DNA of 43,966 bases, from the NCBI GenBank assembly GCA_015654745.1, contig JAATGH010000151.1:1-43966 (forward strand), written 5' to 3'. The DNA is from Enterobacterales bacterium. GTDB lineage: Bacteria; Pseudomonadota; Gammaproteobacteria; Enterobacterales; Enterobacteriaceae. Below are positions 36,820 to 43,966 of the stretch, one piece after another. The notes under the pieces are model-generated. The model was not told the origin of the DNA. It ran no database searches and saw nothing but the letters and a program-made list of their open reading frames with translations. Each line of letters opens with the position of its first letter. Position 1 is the stretch's first letter. The position numbers were made by a program, and so were the translations under genes.

Positions 36820-37776
36820 ATGTCATTATTATTCCGCAAAATACGTATTGGTACTTTGGTCTGCTCTTTGACTGCCGGTGCTTTATTGTCTGGCATGGCG
36901 GTGGCGAAAGATGCGCCGGCGACATACGCGATGGTGCAAATTAACCAACAGGCCCTATTCTTTAACTTGATGAATAAAGGCGCGCAGGATGCCGCGAAGG
37001 CCAGCGGTAAATCTTTGATTATATTCAATGCTAATGATAATCCCGTGGCCCAGAACGATGCCATCGAAAATTATATTCAGCAAGGTGTTAAAGGTATTTT
37101 GGTGGATGCCATTGACGTAAACGGTATCATGCCGGCAATTAAAGAGGCCGCCGCCGCCCATATCCCGGTGATCGCGATTGATGCGGTATTACCTGCCGGC
37201 GAACATAAGTCTCAAGTGGGCGTGGATAATGTCAAAGGGGGCCATATCATCGGGGAGTATTTTACCGATTATGTGAAGACAAATATGGCCGGCAAAGCCA
37301 AGGTCGGGATTGTGGGCGCGCTAAACTCCGCCATTCAAAATGCCCGGCAGCAGGGCTTTGAGGACGCCATTAAAGCCAACCCGGCCATCAAGGTCGCGGA
37401 TGTGGTCGATGGGCGCAATATTCAGGACAATGCCTTGACGGCGGCGGAAAATCTGATCACCGGTAATCCGGATATGACCGCCATCTACGCCACGGGGGAA
37501 CCCGCATTATTGGGTGCCATGGCGGCGGTGGTTAACCAGGGACGCCAGAAAGATATCAAGGTTTTCGGCTGGGATTTGACCGCCCAGGCTATCAGCGGCA
37601 TCGATCAGGGCTATGTGGCGGCGGTATTGCAGCAGGATCCGGAAAAAATGGGGGCCGAGGCGCTTAAGGCGTTGAATGATATCACCGCTGGCAAAACCGT
37701 GGAAAAAACCATCTTGGTGCCGGCAACGGTGGTCACCAAAGCCAATGTAGACACGTATCGTTCTTTGTTTAAATAA
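36820..37776 (+). CDS. Ribose-type periplasmic sugar-binding protein
   Basis: A 318-residue periplasmic binding protein of the RbsB/type-I family. The signal peptide covers residues 1-29 (GMAVA/K). The mature protein shows the typical YAMVQINQQALFFNLMNKGAQDAA start, QQGVKGILVDAID, VGVDNVKGGHIIGEYF, ENLITGNPDMTAIYATGEPA and FGWDLTAQAI elements. It supplies the missing binding component for the CUT2 permease and ATPase encoded leftward from 35006, although it is on the opposite strand with the LacI gene in between. Its stop overlaps the convergent kinase gene by 8 bases. Confidence 0.9.
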   Translation: MSLLFRKIRIGTLVCSLTAGALLSGMAVAKDAPATYAMVQINQQALFFNLMNKGAQDAAKASGKSLIIFNANDNPVAQNDAIENYIQQGVKGILVDAIDVNGIMPAIKEAAAAHIPVIAIDAVLPAGEHKSQVGVDNVKGGHIIGEYFTDYVKTNMAGKAKVGIVGALNSAIQNARQQGFEDAIKANPAIKVADVVDGRNIQDNALTAAENLITGNPDMTAIYATGEPALLGAMAAVVNQGRQKDIKVFGWDLTAQAISGIDQGYVAAVLQQDPEKMGAEALKALNDITAGKTVEKTILVPATVVTKANVDTYRSLFK

Positions 37777-38686
37777 TGGGGTCTGGCGCGGTTAACACCC
37801 GTTGGAGTTCGGCGCGGCTGGGGAAGGCGTTCAACGTACCGCTGCGGCCGATGGTGATGGCCGCCGCCGTCCCGGCATGACGCAGGGCCAAAGCATCCAC
37901 CGGTACCCCGCGTCGCAGGGAAGAGGCGAGCATGACCGCCAGGAAGGTATCGCCGGCGCCGGTGGTATCCACCACGGTGCCGGGCGTTGCTTCAACCTGA
38001 TAGTGACGTTCGCCGCGGTAAAGTTGGGCGCCATCGGCACCCAGCGTAATCACCAGCGAACGAAGCCCGTCAGCCAGCAGCCGCTGGGCCGCCTCGGCGG
38101 TTTGTCGGTGCCCTTGGCTCAATAGACGCGCTTCCAGGCTATTTAATACGGCTAGATCGATCAGGGGCCACAGCTGGGCAAATGGCGTCTTAACCGGGGA
38201 TGGATTAAATACAGTGAATAATTGCCGATCGTGGGCGTATTCGAAAATGGCACGGGTTTTTTCGTAGGTAAAATTACCTTGTTGCAACAGAATATCCCCT
38301 GGCTGCGCATGGTATAACGCCGATGTAATATGGTCGAGGGTTAAACTGTCTGCGGCGCTTGAGGTGGTAATGTTCGCATTGTCGCCGTCAGCGCTGTTTA
38401 AAATGATTGACATATCGGTTGCACAATCCAATGGATGCGAGGGGAATAATGGCAATGATTCTTGCTTTATTTTATGGCGACACCACACGCCTTGTTCATC
38501 ATTTCCGCTGGCGGCGATGAGCGTAGTCTCGATGCCGCAGCGGGCCAAGATAATGGCTTGATTTGCGCCTTTCCCGCCCAGGTCTTGTGATATTTTTCGA
38601 CCTGGAATTGAGGCGCCTTTTTCAGGTAATTCATCGATTAAATAGGTTTGATCAACGCCAATGTTACCTACTACATAGACGTGCAT
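37769..38686 (-). CDS. PfkB-family (ribokinase-like) kinase
   Basis: A 305-residue sugar or nucleoside kinase of the PfkB family. The first signature includes GGKGANQA (residues 37-44), and the second is DTTGAGDTFLA with catalytic base D246 and anion hole GAGD. The Asp/Gly substrate motif VGNIGVDQ is at the start. It would phosphorylate a hydroxymethyl group of the imported sugar, nucleoside or related compound with ATP. It is convergent with the binding-protein gene (8-base overlap) and divergent from the BtpA-family gene with only 27 bases between starts, so promoters of both must overlap the opposite coding ends. Ribokinase itself is the closest broad match; specificity is unknown. Confidence 0.88.
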   Translation of the reverse strand: MHVYVVGNIGVDQTYLIDELPEKGASIPGRKISQDLGGKGANQAIILARCGIETTLIAASGNDEQGVWCRHKIKQESLPLFPSHPLDCATDMSIILNSADGDNANITTSSAADSLTLDHITSALYHAQPGDILLQQGNFTYEKTRAIFEYAHDRQLFTVFNPSPVKTPFAQLWPLIDLAVLNSLEARLLSQGHRQTAEAAQRLLADGLRSLVITLGADGAQLYRGERHYQVEATPGTVVDTTGAGDTFLAVMLASSLRRGVPVDALALRHAGTAAAITIGRSGTLNAFPSRAELQRVLTAPDPII

Positions 38687-38713
38687 ATTTTATTCCTTAG
38701 AAGGTGAAACACA

Positions 38714-39556
38714 ATGGCATCTATATCAGCAGAAAAACCCAGCGCGATACAAGCTATATTTTCTAGAAAAAAATCTATCATTGGCGTGGTGCACTGTGAG
38801 GCGTTTCCCGGTTCCCCGCAATATAAAGGATTGCCTTTCAGTAAAATAATCGATCGCGCATTATATGACGCCAAAAGCTATATTGAGGGTGGCGTTCATG
38901 GCTTAATTATTGAGAACCATGGCGATATTCCCTTTGCTAAACCGGAGGATATTGGCCCGGAAACCGCGGCGCTGATGGCGGTGATCACCGATCGCATTAA
39001 AATGGAGTTTGGCGTACCGCTGGGTATCAACGTATTGGCCAATGCCGCCTTGCCGGCCTTTGCCACGGCGCTGGCCGGCGGGGCGGATTTTATTCGGGTT
39101 AACCAGTGGGCGAATGCCTATATCGCCAACGAAGGATTTATTGAAGGCGCGGCGGCTAAGGCATTGCGTTATCGCAGTTTACTGCGAGCCGAGCATATTC
39201 GGGTATTTGCCGATAGTCATGTCAAGCACGGCAGTCATGCCATCGTTGCCGACCGTTCGATCCAGGAGTTGACCAGGGATGTGGATTTTTTCCAGGCGGA
39301 TGCGGTGATCGCCACCGGACAGCGCACCGGTGATAGCGCGACGCTGGAGGAAATAGACGAGATCCGATCTGCCACCGCGTTGCCGCTATTGGTCGGCTCG
39401 GGGGTCACGGCGGATAATGTTGACCAGATTCTCCGGCGTACGCAGGGGGTGATCGTGGCCAGTACCCTAAAAGTGGGTGGGGTGTGGTGGAATGAAGTGG
39501 AGCCGGCCCGGGTTAAACATTTTATGTCCGCGGCCCGAGCCGCATTGGAGGCATGA
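38714..39556 (+). CDS. BtpA/SgcQ-family TIM-barrel protein
   Basis: A 280-residue protein of the BtpA family (cyanobacterial photosystem I biogenesis factor BtpA, E. coli SgcQ). Diagnostic blocks are IIGVVHCEAFPGSPQY, EGGVHGLIIENHGDIPF, VPLGINVLANAALPAFATAL and PLLVGSGVTADNV, with a final ASTLKVGG. The fold is a TIM barrel with a phosphate-binding GSGVT loop, so it probably acts on a phosphorylated sugar-like compound, perhaps the kinase product. The enzymatic activity of this family in bacteria is unclear. AAGG precedes the ATG, and its stop touches the TenA-like gene start (1 base between). Confidence 0.82.
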   Translation: MASISAEKPSAIQAIFSRKKSIIGVVHCEAFPGSPQYKGLPFSKIIDRALYDAKSYIEGGVHGLIIENHGDIPFAKPEDIGPETAALMAVITDRIKMEFGVPLGINVLANAALPAFATALAGGADFIRVNQWANAYIANEGFIEGAAAKALRYRSLLRAEHIRVFADSHVKHGSHAIVADRSIQELTRDVDFFQADAVIATGQRTGDSATLEEIDEIRSATALPLLVGSGVTADNVDQILRRTQGVIVASTLKVGGVWWNEVEPARVKHFMSAARAALEA

Positions 39557-39557
39557 T

Positions 39558-40202
39558 ATGGCCGGTTTTAGCGAACAACTCCTGGCGGAACACCAGGTAA
39601 CGTGGCAAGCCATGCAGCAGCACCGATTTGTCGTTGATATCGAGCATGATCGGCTGCCGGCGCGGGTATTTGATCAATACTTGGTGTTTGAAGGTGATTT
39701 TGTCGCCACCGCCATCAGCATTTTTGCCCTGGCGGTGAGCAAGGCGCCGGATATTCGCCGCCAGCGCTGGCTGGTGGGCGTGCTCAATGCCTTGGTGAAC
39801 GAGCAAATGGGCTACTTCGAGCAGGTATTGGCGCGGCGCGGCATTGATCCCGATCGTTACCCGCGCAATCTGCCGGCGGTCAGCCGTTTTCGCGACGGCA
39901 TGCTGGCCGCGGCGCGCCAGGGTGATTACGCCGATATTATTACCCTGATGTTCGGTGCGGAGTGGATGTATTTTTCCTGGTGCCGGCGCGTAAACGCCTG
40001 CGTGTCCACCGATACCGATCTGCGCCACTGGGTTGATATGCACGCGCAAGAGGCGTTTTTTGCCCAGGCCCGTTGGCTCAAGGATGAGCTTGATACCTGT
40101 GCGGAATCACTTCCCCCGGGTGAGCTACAACGGCTTTCGATACTTTATCGACAGGTATTGGAATGGGAAATCGATTTTCACAGCGCGGCTTACGAAGAGT
40201 GA
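39558..40202 (+). CDS. TenA/THI-4 family protein, TenA_E-like (no catalytic Cys)
   Basis: A 214-residue all-helical protein of the TenA family, known for hydrolysis of aminomethyl-pyrimidine thiamine breakdown products. The family frame is visible: VFDQYLVFEGDF (where TenA has YLxQDY), PRNLPAVSRF, and C-terminal E204 in LEWEIDFHSAAY, equivalent to catalytic Glu205. The usual catalytic Cys135 is replaced by Ala in GAEWMY; E135 one residue later and Y138 fit the TenA_E subfamily. ATG 39558 with GGAGG is the start; a longer frame to 39477 overlaps the BtpA gene and is rejected. It is co-transcribed with the BtpA-family gene. Confidence 0.8.
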   Translation: MAGFSEQLLAEHQVTWQAMQQHRFVVDIEHDRLPARVFDQYLVFEGDFVATAISIFALAVSKAPDIRRQRWLVGVLNALVNEQMGYFEQVLARRGIDPDRYPRNLPAVSRFRDGMLAAARQGDYADIITLMFGAEWMYFSWCRRVNACVSTDTDLRHWVDMHAQEAFFAQARWLKDELDTCAESLPPGELQRLSILYRQVLEWEIDFHSAAYEE

Positions 40203-40217
40203 TATTCACGGCAAGAC

Positions 40218-40254
40218 ACCGCCAACGCCGGGGCAACTCTCCGGCGTTGGCGGT
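40218..40254. terminator. Perfect 14-bp hairpin between TenA-like gene and uvrA
   Basis: ACCGCCAACGCCGG and CCGGCGTTGGCGGT form a perfect stem with a 9-base loop between two convergent genes. T-runs are absent on both sides. It probably ends or protects both transcripts. Confidence 0.6.
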
Positions 40255-40267
40255 TATGGCATAATAC

Positions 40268-43123
40268 TCAGCTTACGGACGTCACAGGATGATGTTTACG
40301 CGCCAGTATCGGCTTGAGAAAACGCGCGGTATGCGAGATTTCCGAGGCCGCCACCGTCTCCGGCGTACCCGAGACCAGGATCTCGCCGCCGCCGTTACCC
40401 CCTTCGGGGCCGAGATCGACAATCCAGTCCGCCGTTTTAATCACGTCCAGATTGTGTTCAATCACCACGATGGTGTTGCCCTGATCGCGCAGCTGGTGCA
40501 GCACTTCCAGCAGTTGCTGAATATCAGCAAAGTGCAAGCCGGTGGTCGGTTCGTCGAGAATATACAACGTCTGACCAGTACCGCGTTTGGACAGCTCACG
40601 CGCCAGTTTAACGCGCTGTGCTTCACCGCCGGACAGCGTGGTCGCTGACTGGCCGAGGCTGATATACGTCAGGCCGACGTCGATTAACGTCTGCAATTTA
40701 CGCGCAAGGGCAGGGACAGCGTCGAAGAAATCACGGGCTTCTTCAATCGTCATTTCCAGCACTTCGTGAATGCTCTTGCCTTTGTATTTAATTTCCAGCG
40801 TTTCGCGGTTATAACGTTTGCCTTTGCACTGATCGCACGGCACATAAATATCCGGCAGGAAGTGCATTTCGACTTTGATTACGCCATCGCCCTGACAGGC
40901 TTCACAGCGCCCGCCTTTGACGTTGAAACTGAAACGCCCCGGCGTATAGCCGCGTGAACGTGATTCCGGCACGCCGGCAAACAGTTCGCGAACCGGCGTG
41001 AAAATGCCGGTGTACGTCGCCGGGTTAGAGCGCGGCGTACGGCCAATCGGGCTCTGGTCGATGTCGATCACTTTATCGAAATGCCCCAGACCTTCGATTT
41101 CGCGATACGGTGCCGCTTCGGCAATCGTCGCGCCGTTCAGTTCGCGCTGTGCCAGCGGGAACAGCGTGTCGTTGATGAGCGTCGATTTACCCGAGCCGGA
41201 CACGCCGGTGATGCAGGTAAACAGGCCTACCGGCAGCGTCAGAGTCACGTCTTTCAGATTGTTGCCTTTCGCGCCGGAAAGCTTCAGCACTTTGGTGGCA
41301 TCCGCAGGCACACGTTGCGACGGTACTGAGATTTCACGTTTACCGCTCAGGAACTGGCCGGTCAGCGACTCTTCGTTTGCCATGATGTCTTCTGCGGTGC
41401 CTTCAGCCACCACTTCGCCGCCATGCACGCCAGCGCCCGGGCCGATATCGATAATATGGTCGGCGGCGCGAATGGCGTCTTCGTCGTGTTCTACCACGAT
41501 GACCGTATTGCCAAGATCACGCAGGTGGATCAGGGTTTCCAGCAGACGTTCGTTGTCACGCTGATGCAGGCCGATGGACGGTTCGTCCAGCACGTACATC
41601 ACGCCCACCAGACCGGCACCAATCTGGCTCGCCAGACGGATACGCTGGGCTTCACCACCGGACAGCGTTTCCGCAGAACGGGACAGCGAGAGGTAGTTCA
41701 GGCCAACGTTCACCAGGAATTTCAGGCGATCGCCGATTTCTTTCAGCACTTTCTCAGCGATTTTTGCGCGCTGACCGCTAAGTTTCATGTTGCGGAAGAA
41801 ATCCATGGCATGGCCGATGCTGAAATCAGAGATTTCCGGCAGCGTGGTTTCTTCGACAAACACGTTACGCGCTTCTTCGCGCAGACGCGTGCCTTTGCAG
41901 GACGTACAAGGGCGGTTGCTGATGTATTTCGACAACTCTTCGCGCACGGCGCTGGATTCCGTTTCTTTATAACGGCGTTCCATGTTGTGCAGCACACCTT
42001 CGAACGGATGGCGACGGATTGATGTGTCACCGCGATCGTTGATGTATTTGAATTCAATGGTGGTTTTGCCGGAACCGTGCAGGATTGCATGGCGCACGTC
42101 GCTGCTCAGTTCGTTAAACGGCGCTTCCACATCGAAATCGTAATGCTCGCCCAGTGAGCGCAGCATCTGGAAATAATAGAAGTTACGCCGATCCCAGCCG
42201 CGGATTGCGCCACCGGCCAGGGAAAGTTCAGGGTTTTGCACCACGCGATCCGGATCGAAGAACTGCTGCACGCCCAAACCATCGCAGGTCGGGCAGGCAC
42301 CGGCCGGGTTGTTGAACGAGAACATCCGTGGTTCGAGTTCGCGCATGCTGTAGCCACACACCGGACAGGCGAAGTTGGCAGAGAACAGCATTTCATCGGC
42401 TTTCGGGTCATCCATATCGGCGACCACTGCAGTACCGCCGGACAATTCCAGCGCGGTTTCGAAGGATTCCGCGAGGCGCTGCGCCAGATCATCACGCACT
42501 TTAAAGCGGTCAACGACCACTTCGATGGTGTGTTTTTTCTGCAATTCCAGCTTCGGCGGATCCGACAAATCACACACTTCGCCGTCGATACGCGCACGGA
42601 TATAGCCTTGTGATGCCAGATTTTCCAGCGTTTTGGTGTGCTCGCCTTTACGGTCTTTCACGATTGTCGCGAGCAGCATCAGGCGCTGGCCTTCCGGCTG
42701 TGCGAGCACGTTATCTACCATCTGGCTGACGGTCTGCGCGGACAGCGGAATATTGTGGTCCGGGCAGCGCGGCTCGCCCACACGGGCAAACAGCAGACGC
42801 AAATAGTCGTGGATTTCGGTGATCGTCCCGACGGTGGAACGCGGGTTATGCGATGTAGATTTTTGCTCAATCGAAATCGCCGGAGACAGACCTTCAATAT
42901 GGTCGACGTCCGGTTTTTCCATTAAGGATAAAAATTGGCGTGCATAGGCAGACAGCGACTCGACGTAGCGGCGCTGGCCTTCGGCGTACAGCGTATCGAA
43001 CGCCAGAGAGGACTTGCCTGAACCGGATAAGCCGGTGACAACAATCAGTTTGTCGCGCGGGATAATCAGGTTGATATTCTTGAGATTATGGGTGCGTGCG
43101 CCCCGAACTTCGATCTTATCCAT
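40268..43123 (-). CDS. uvrA: Excinuclease ABC subunit A
   Basis: A 951-residue damage-recognition ATPase of nucleotide excision repair. The two ABC modules are visible: Walker [10 protein letters not shown] (31-39) and GVSGSGKST (around 640), both LSGGEAQR signatures, and zinc modules CPVCG..CPTCDG and [18 protein letters not shown]. It is very close to E. coli UvrA (940), with about 11 extra residues at the C-terminus after RFLKPIL. Divergent from ssb across an SOS box. Leucine codon use is CTG-dominated (about 4 TTA/TTG in the last 39 Leu by hand), unlike dnaB in this window. Confidence 0.97.
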   Translation of the reverse strand: MDKIEVRGARTHNLKNINLIIPRDKLIVVTGLSGSGKSSLAFDTLYAEGQRRYVESLSAYARQFLSLMEKPDVDHIEGLSPAISIEQKSTSHNPRSTVGTITEIHDYLRLLFARVGEPRCPDHNIPLSAQTVSQMVDNVLAQPEGQRLMLLATIVKDRKGEHTKTLENLASQGYIRARIDGEVCDLSDPPKLELQKKHTIEVVVDRFKVRDDLAQRLAESFETALELSGGTAVVADMDDPKADEMLFSANFACPVCGYSMRELEPRMFSFNNPAGACPTCDGLGVQQFFDPDRVVQNPELSLAGGAIRGWDRRNFYYFQMLRSLGEHYDFDVEAPFNELSSDVRHAILHGSGKTTIEFKYINDRGDTSIRRHPFEGVLHNMERRYKETESSAVREELSKYISNRPCTSCKGTRLREEARNVFVEETTLPEISDFSIGHAMDFFRNMKLSGQRAKIAEKVLKEIGDRLKFLVNVGLNYLSLSRSAETLSGGEAQRIRLASQIGAGLVGVMYVLDEPSIGLHQRDNERLLETLIHLRDLGNTVIVVEHDEDAIRAADHIIDIGPGAGVHGGEVVAEGTAEDIMANEESLTGQFLSGKREISVPSQRVPADATKVLKLSGAKGNNLKDVTLTLPVGLFTCITGVSGSGKSTLINDTLFPLAQRELNGATIAEAAPYREIEGLGHFDKVIDIDQSPIGRTPRSNPATYTGIFTPVRELFAGVPESRSRGYTPGRFSFNVKGGRCEACQGDGVIKVEMHFLPDIYVPCDQCKGKRYNRETLEIKYKGKSIHEVLEMTIEEARDFFDAVPALARKLQTLIDVGLTYISLGQSATTLSGGEAQRVKLARELSKRGTGQTLYILDEPTTGLHFADIQQLLEVLHQLRDQGNTIVVIEHNLDVIKTADWIVDLGPEGGNGGGEILVSGTPETVAASEISHTARFLKPILARKHHPVTSVS

Positions 43124-43265
43124 TCATCATTCCCGGATTAACTTGATAGCTCACCGTGCCGGTGACCGTCGGAAAGTATGGCATCGCGCCGGTCAGCGAA
43201 TCAGGCACAGAGAAGAACGTAACGCGCAATTATGACACAAATCACAGCCCATGCCACCCCAAAAC

Positions 43266-43281
43266 CTGAATGTATATCCAG
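43266..43281. promoter_or_regulatory. LexA binding site shared by uvrA and ssb
   Basis: CTGAATGTATATCCAG fits CTG-N10-CAG with a TGTATAT core. The same position holds the uvrA/ssb SOS box of E. coli. It is 142 bases before uvrA and 169 bases before ssb. Confidence 0.9.
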
Positions 43282-43372
43282 TACTCGATGTAACAGTGGA
43301 GTGTTTACTGAACATTCTGGAAAGAATGCCACAACGTTTTACATCCGTGGTACGAAGGTAGCGTTTTGTGGT

Positions 43373-43378
43373 TATAAT
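43373..43378 (+). promoter_or_regulatory. Candidate -10 element of ssb
   Basis: A perfect TATAAT preceded by TGTGGT lies 72 bases before the ssb ATG. No consensus -35 is seen at the right spacing. Confidence 0.5.
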
Positions 43379-43449
43379 GTCGCGAAGTGAGTCCCCTCAC
43401 ATCTAACACTGTGGTTTCAACCACGACATACATCATCAGGAGAATCCAC

Positions 43450-43966
43450 ATGGCCAGCAGAGGCGTAAACAAAGTTATTCTCGTCGGTAATCTCGGACAA
43501 GATCCAGAAATCCGCTACATGCCAAACGGCGGCGCCGTTGCTAACATGACGCTGGCAACCTCCGAAAGCTGGCGTGACAAAGCCACCGGCGAGCAGAAAG
43601 AGAAAACAGAATGGCACCGCGTTGTGCTGTTCGGCAAATTAGCCGAAGTTGCCGGTGAATACCTGAAAAAGGGTTCACAGGTTTATATCGAAGGTGCACT
43701 GCAAACCCGTAAATGGACCGATCAGGCTGGCGTAGAAAAATACACCACCGAAGTCGTTGTTAACGTGGGCGGCACCATGCAGATGCTCGGCGGCCGTACC
43801 GGCGGCGGCGCACCAGCAGGTGGCGGTCAGGCATCAGCAGGTGGCGGCCAGCAAGGCGGTTGGGGTCAGCCTCAGCAGCCACAAGGCGGCAACCAGTTCA
43901 GTGGCGGTCAGCAATCTCGTCCCGCTGCGCAAAACAACGCGCCAGCACAGAACAACGAACCCCCAA
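43450..43966 (+). CDS. ssb: Single-stranded DNA-binding protein (3' end cut by the window)
   Basis: The first 172 residues of the essential SSB protein, which coats single-stranded DNA in replication, repair and recombination. The OB-fold runs from residue 1 to about 112 ([54 protein letters not shown]). Then comes a Gly/Gln/Asn-rich linker, ending in NNEPP just before the expected acidic tip (DFDDDIPF in E. coli), which lies beyond the window. AGGAG precedes the ATG at a spacing of 7. Divergent from uvrA with a shared SOS box. Confidence 0.95.
   Translation, partial: MASRGVNKVILVGNLGQDPEIRYMPNGGAVANMTLATSESWRDKATGEQKEKTEWHRVVLFGKLAEVAGEYLKKGSQVYIEGALQTRKWTDQAGVEKYTTEVVVNVGGTMQMLGGRTGGGAPAGGGQASAGGGQQGGWGQPQQPQGGNQFSGGQQSRPAAQNNAPAQNNEPP

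Larger units (their letters stand above)
43124..43449. other. uvrA/ssb divergent control region
   Basis: 326 bases holding the shared SOS box (43266-43281), a TATAAT -10 for ssb, and GTGGTTTCAACCAC (43411-43424) in the ssb leader. No gene is present. Confidence 0.7.

Noticed and set aside
41423-42022. 199-codon reading frame on the plus strand inside uvrA
   Set aside because: It lies antisense to strongly conserved uvrA sequence, with no ribosome site and no family resemblance.

Overview
The window is chromosomal DNA from a member of the Enterobacterales. The backbone follows the 91-92 min region of E. coli in order (yjbB-lysC-pgi-yjbEFGH, ubiC-ubiA-plsB-dgkA-lexA-yjbJ-zur-dusA-pspG-qorA-dnaB-alr-tyrB-yjbQ, uvrA-ssb), and the proteins read as clear orthologues. 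Frequent TTA/TTG leucine codons and a dispersed repeat beginning ATACCCGTCATACTT suggest the Sodalis/Pectobacteriaceae-Yersiniaceae side of the order. That placement is inference. No rRNA, tRNA, CRISPR array or transposase is visible. Compared with E. coli, dinF, the mal/psiE block between yjbH and ubiC, and aphA/yjbR are absent, and three accessory blocks are present.

Region 1 (21-6894): a six-gene plus-strand operon encodes a periplasmic binding protein, a cytoplasmic NPP-like alkaline-phosphatase-superfamily hydrolase, two ABC permeases, an ABC ATPase and a HAD phosphatase. It is followed directly by the phosphate exporter yjbB. The layout suggests uptake of an intact organophosphorus compound, internal release of phosphate and export of the excess. 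Region 2 (6899-20993) is mostly backbone: lysC with an L-box lysine riboswitch, pgi, the Rcs-type exopolysaccharide operon yjbEFGH with a terminator after its first gene, ubiCA, plsB/dgkA, lexA with two SOS boxes, and yjbJ.

Region 3 (20994-26447): zur sits between two long copies of a palindromic repeat, one of which supplies its stop codon. Next to it is an AT-rich RcsA-like regulator. Then come dusA, pspG with a sigma-54 promoter, an isolated strong terminator (possible small RNA) and qorA. Region 4 (26448-30915) holds dnaB-alr, tyrB and yjbQ.

Region 5 (30932-40202) is the most interesting accessory block. It has a ribose-type ABC importer (ATPase, permease and a separately transcribed binding protein), a LacI-family repressor with a perfect 14-bp operator, a PTE-family lactonase-like hydrolase, an M20 deacylase, a PfkB kinase, a BtpA/SgcQ-family protein and a TenA_E-like protein without the catalytic cysteine. 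Together they look like an undescribed catabolic or salvage pathway for a sugar-containing, possibly nucleoside-like or pyrimidine-linked compound. Region 6 (40268-43966) is uvrA and a truncated ssb, divergent around an SOS box. Its leucine codon use differs visibly from that of dnaB.
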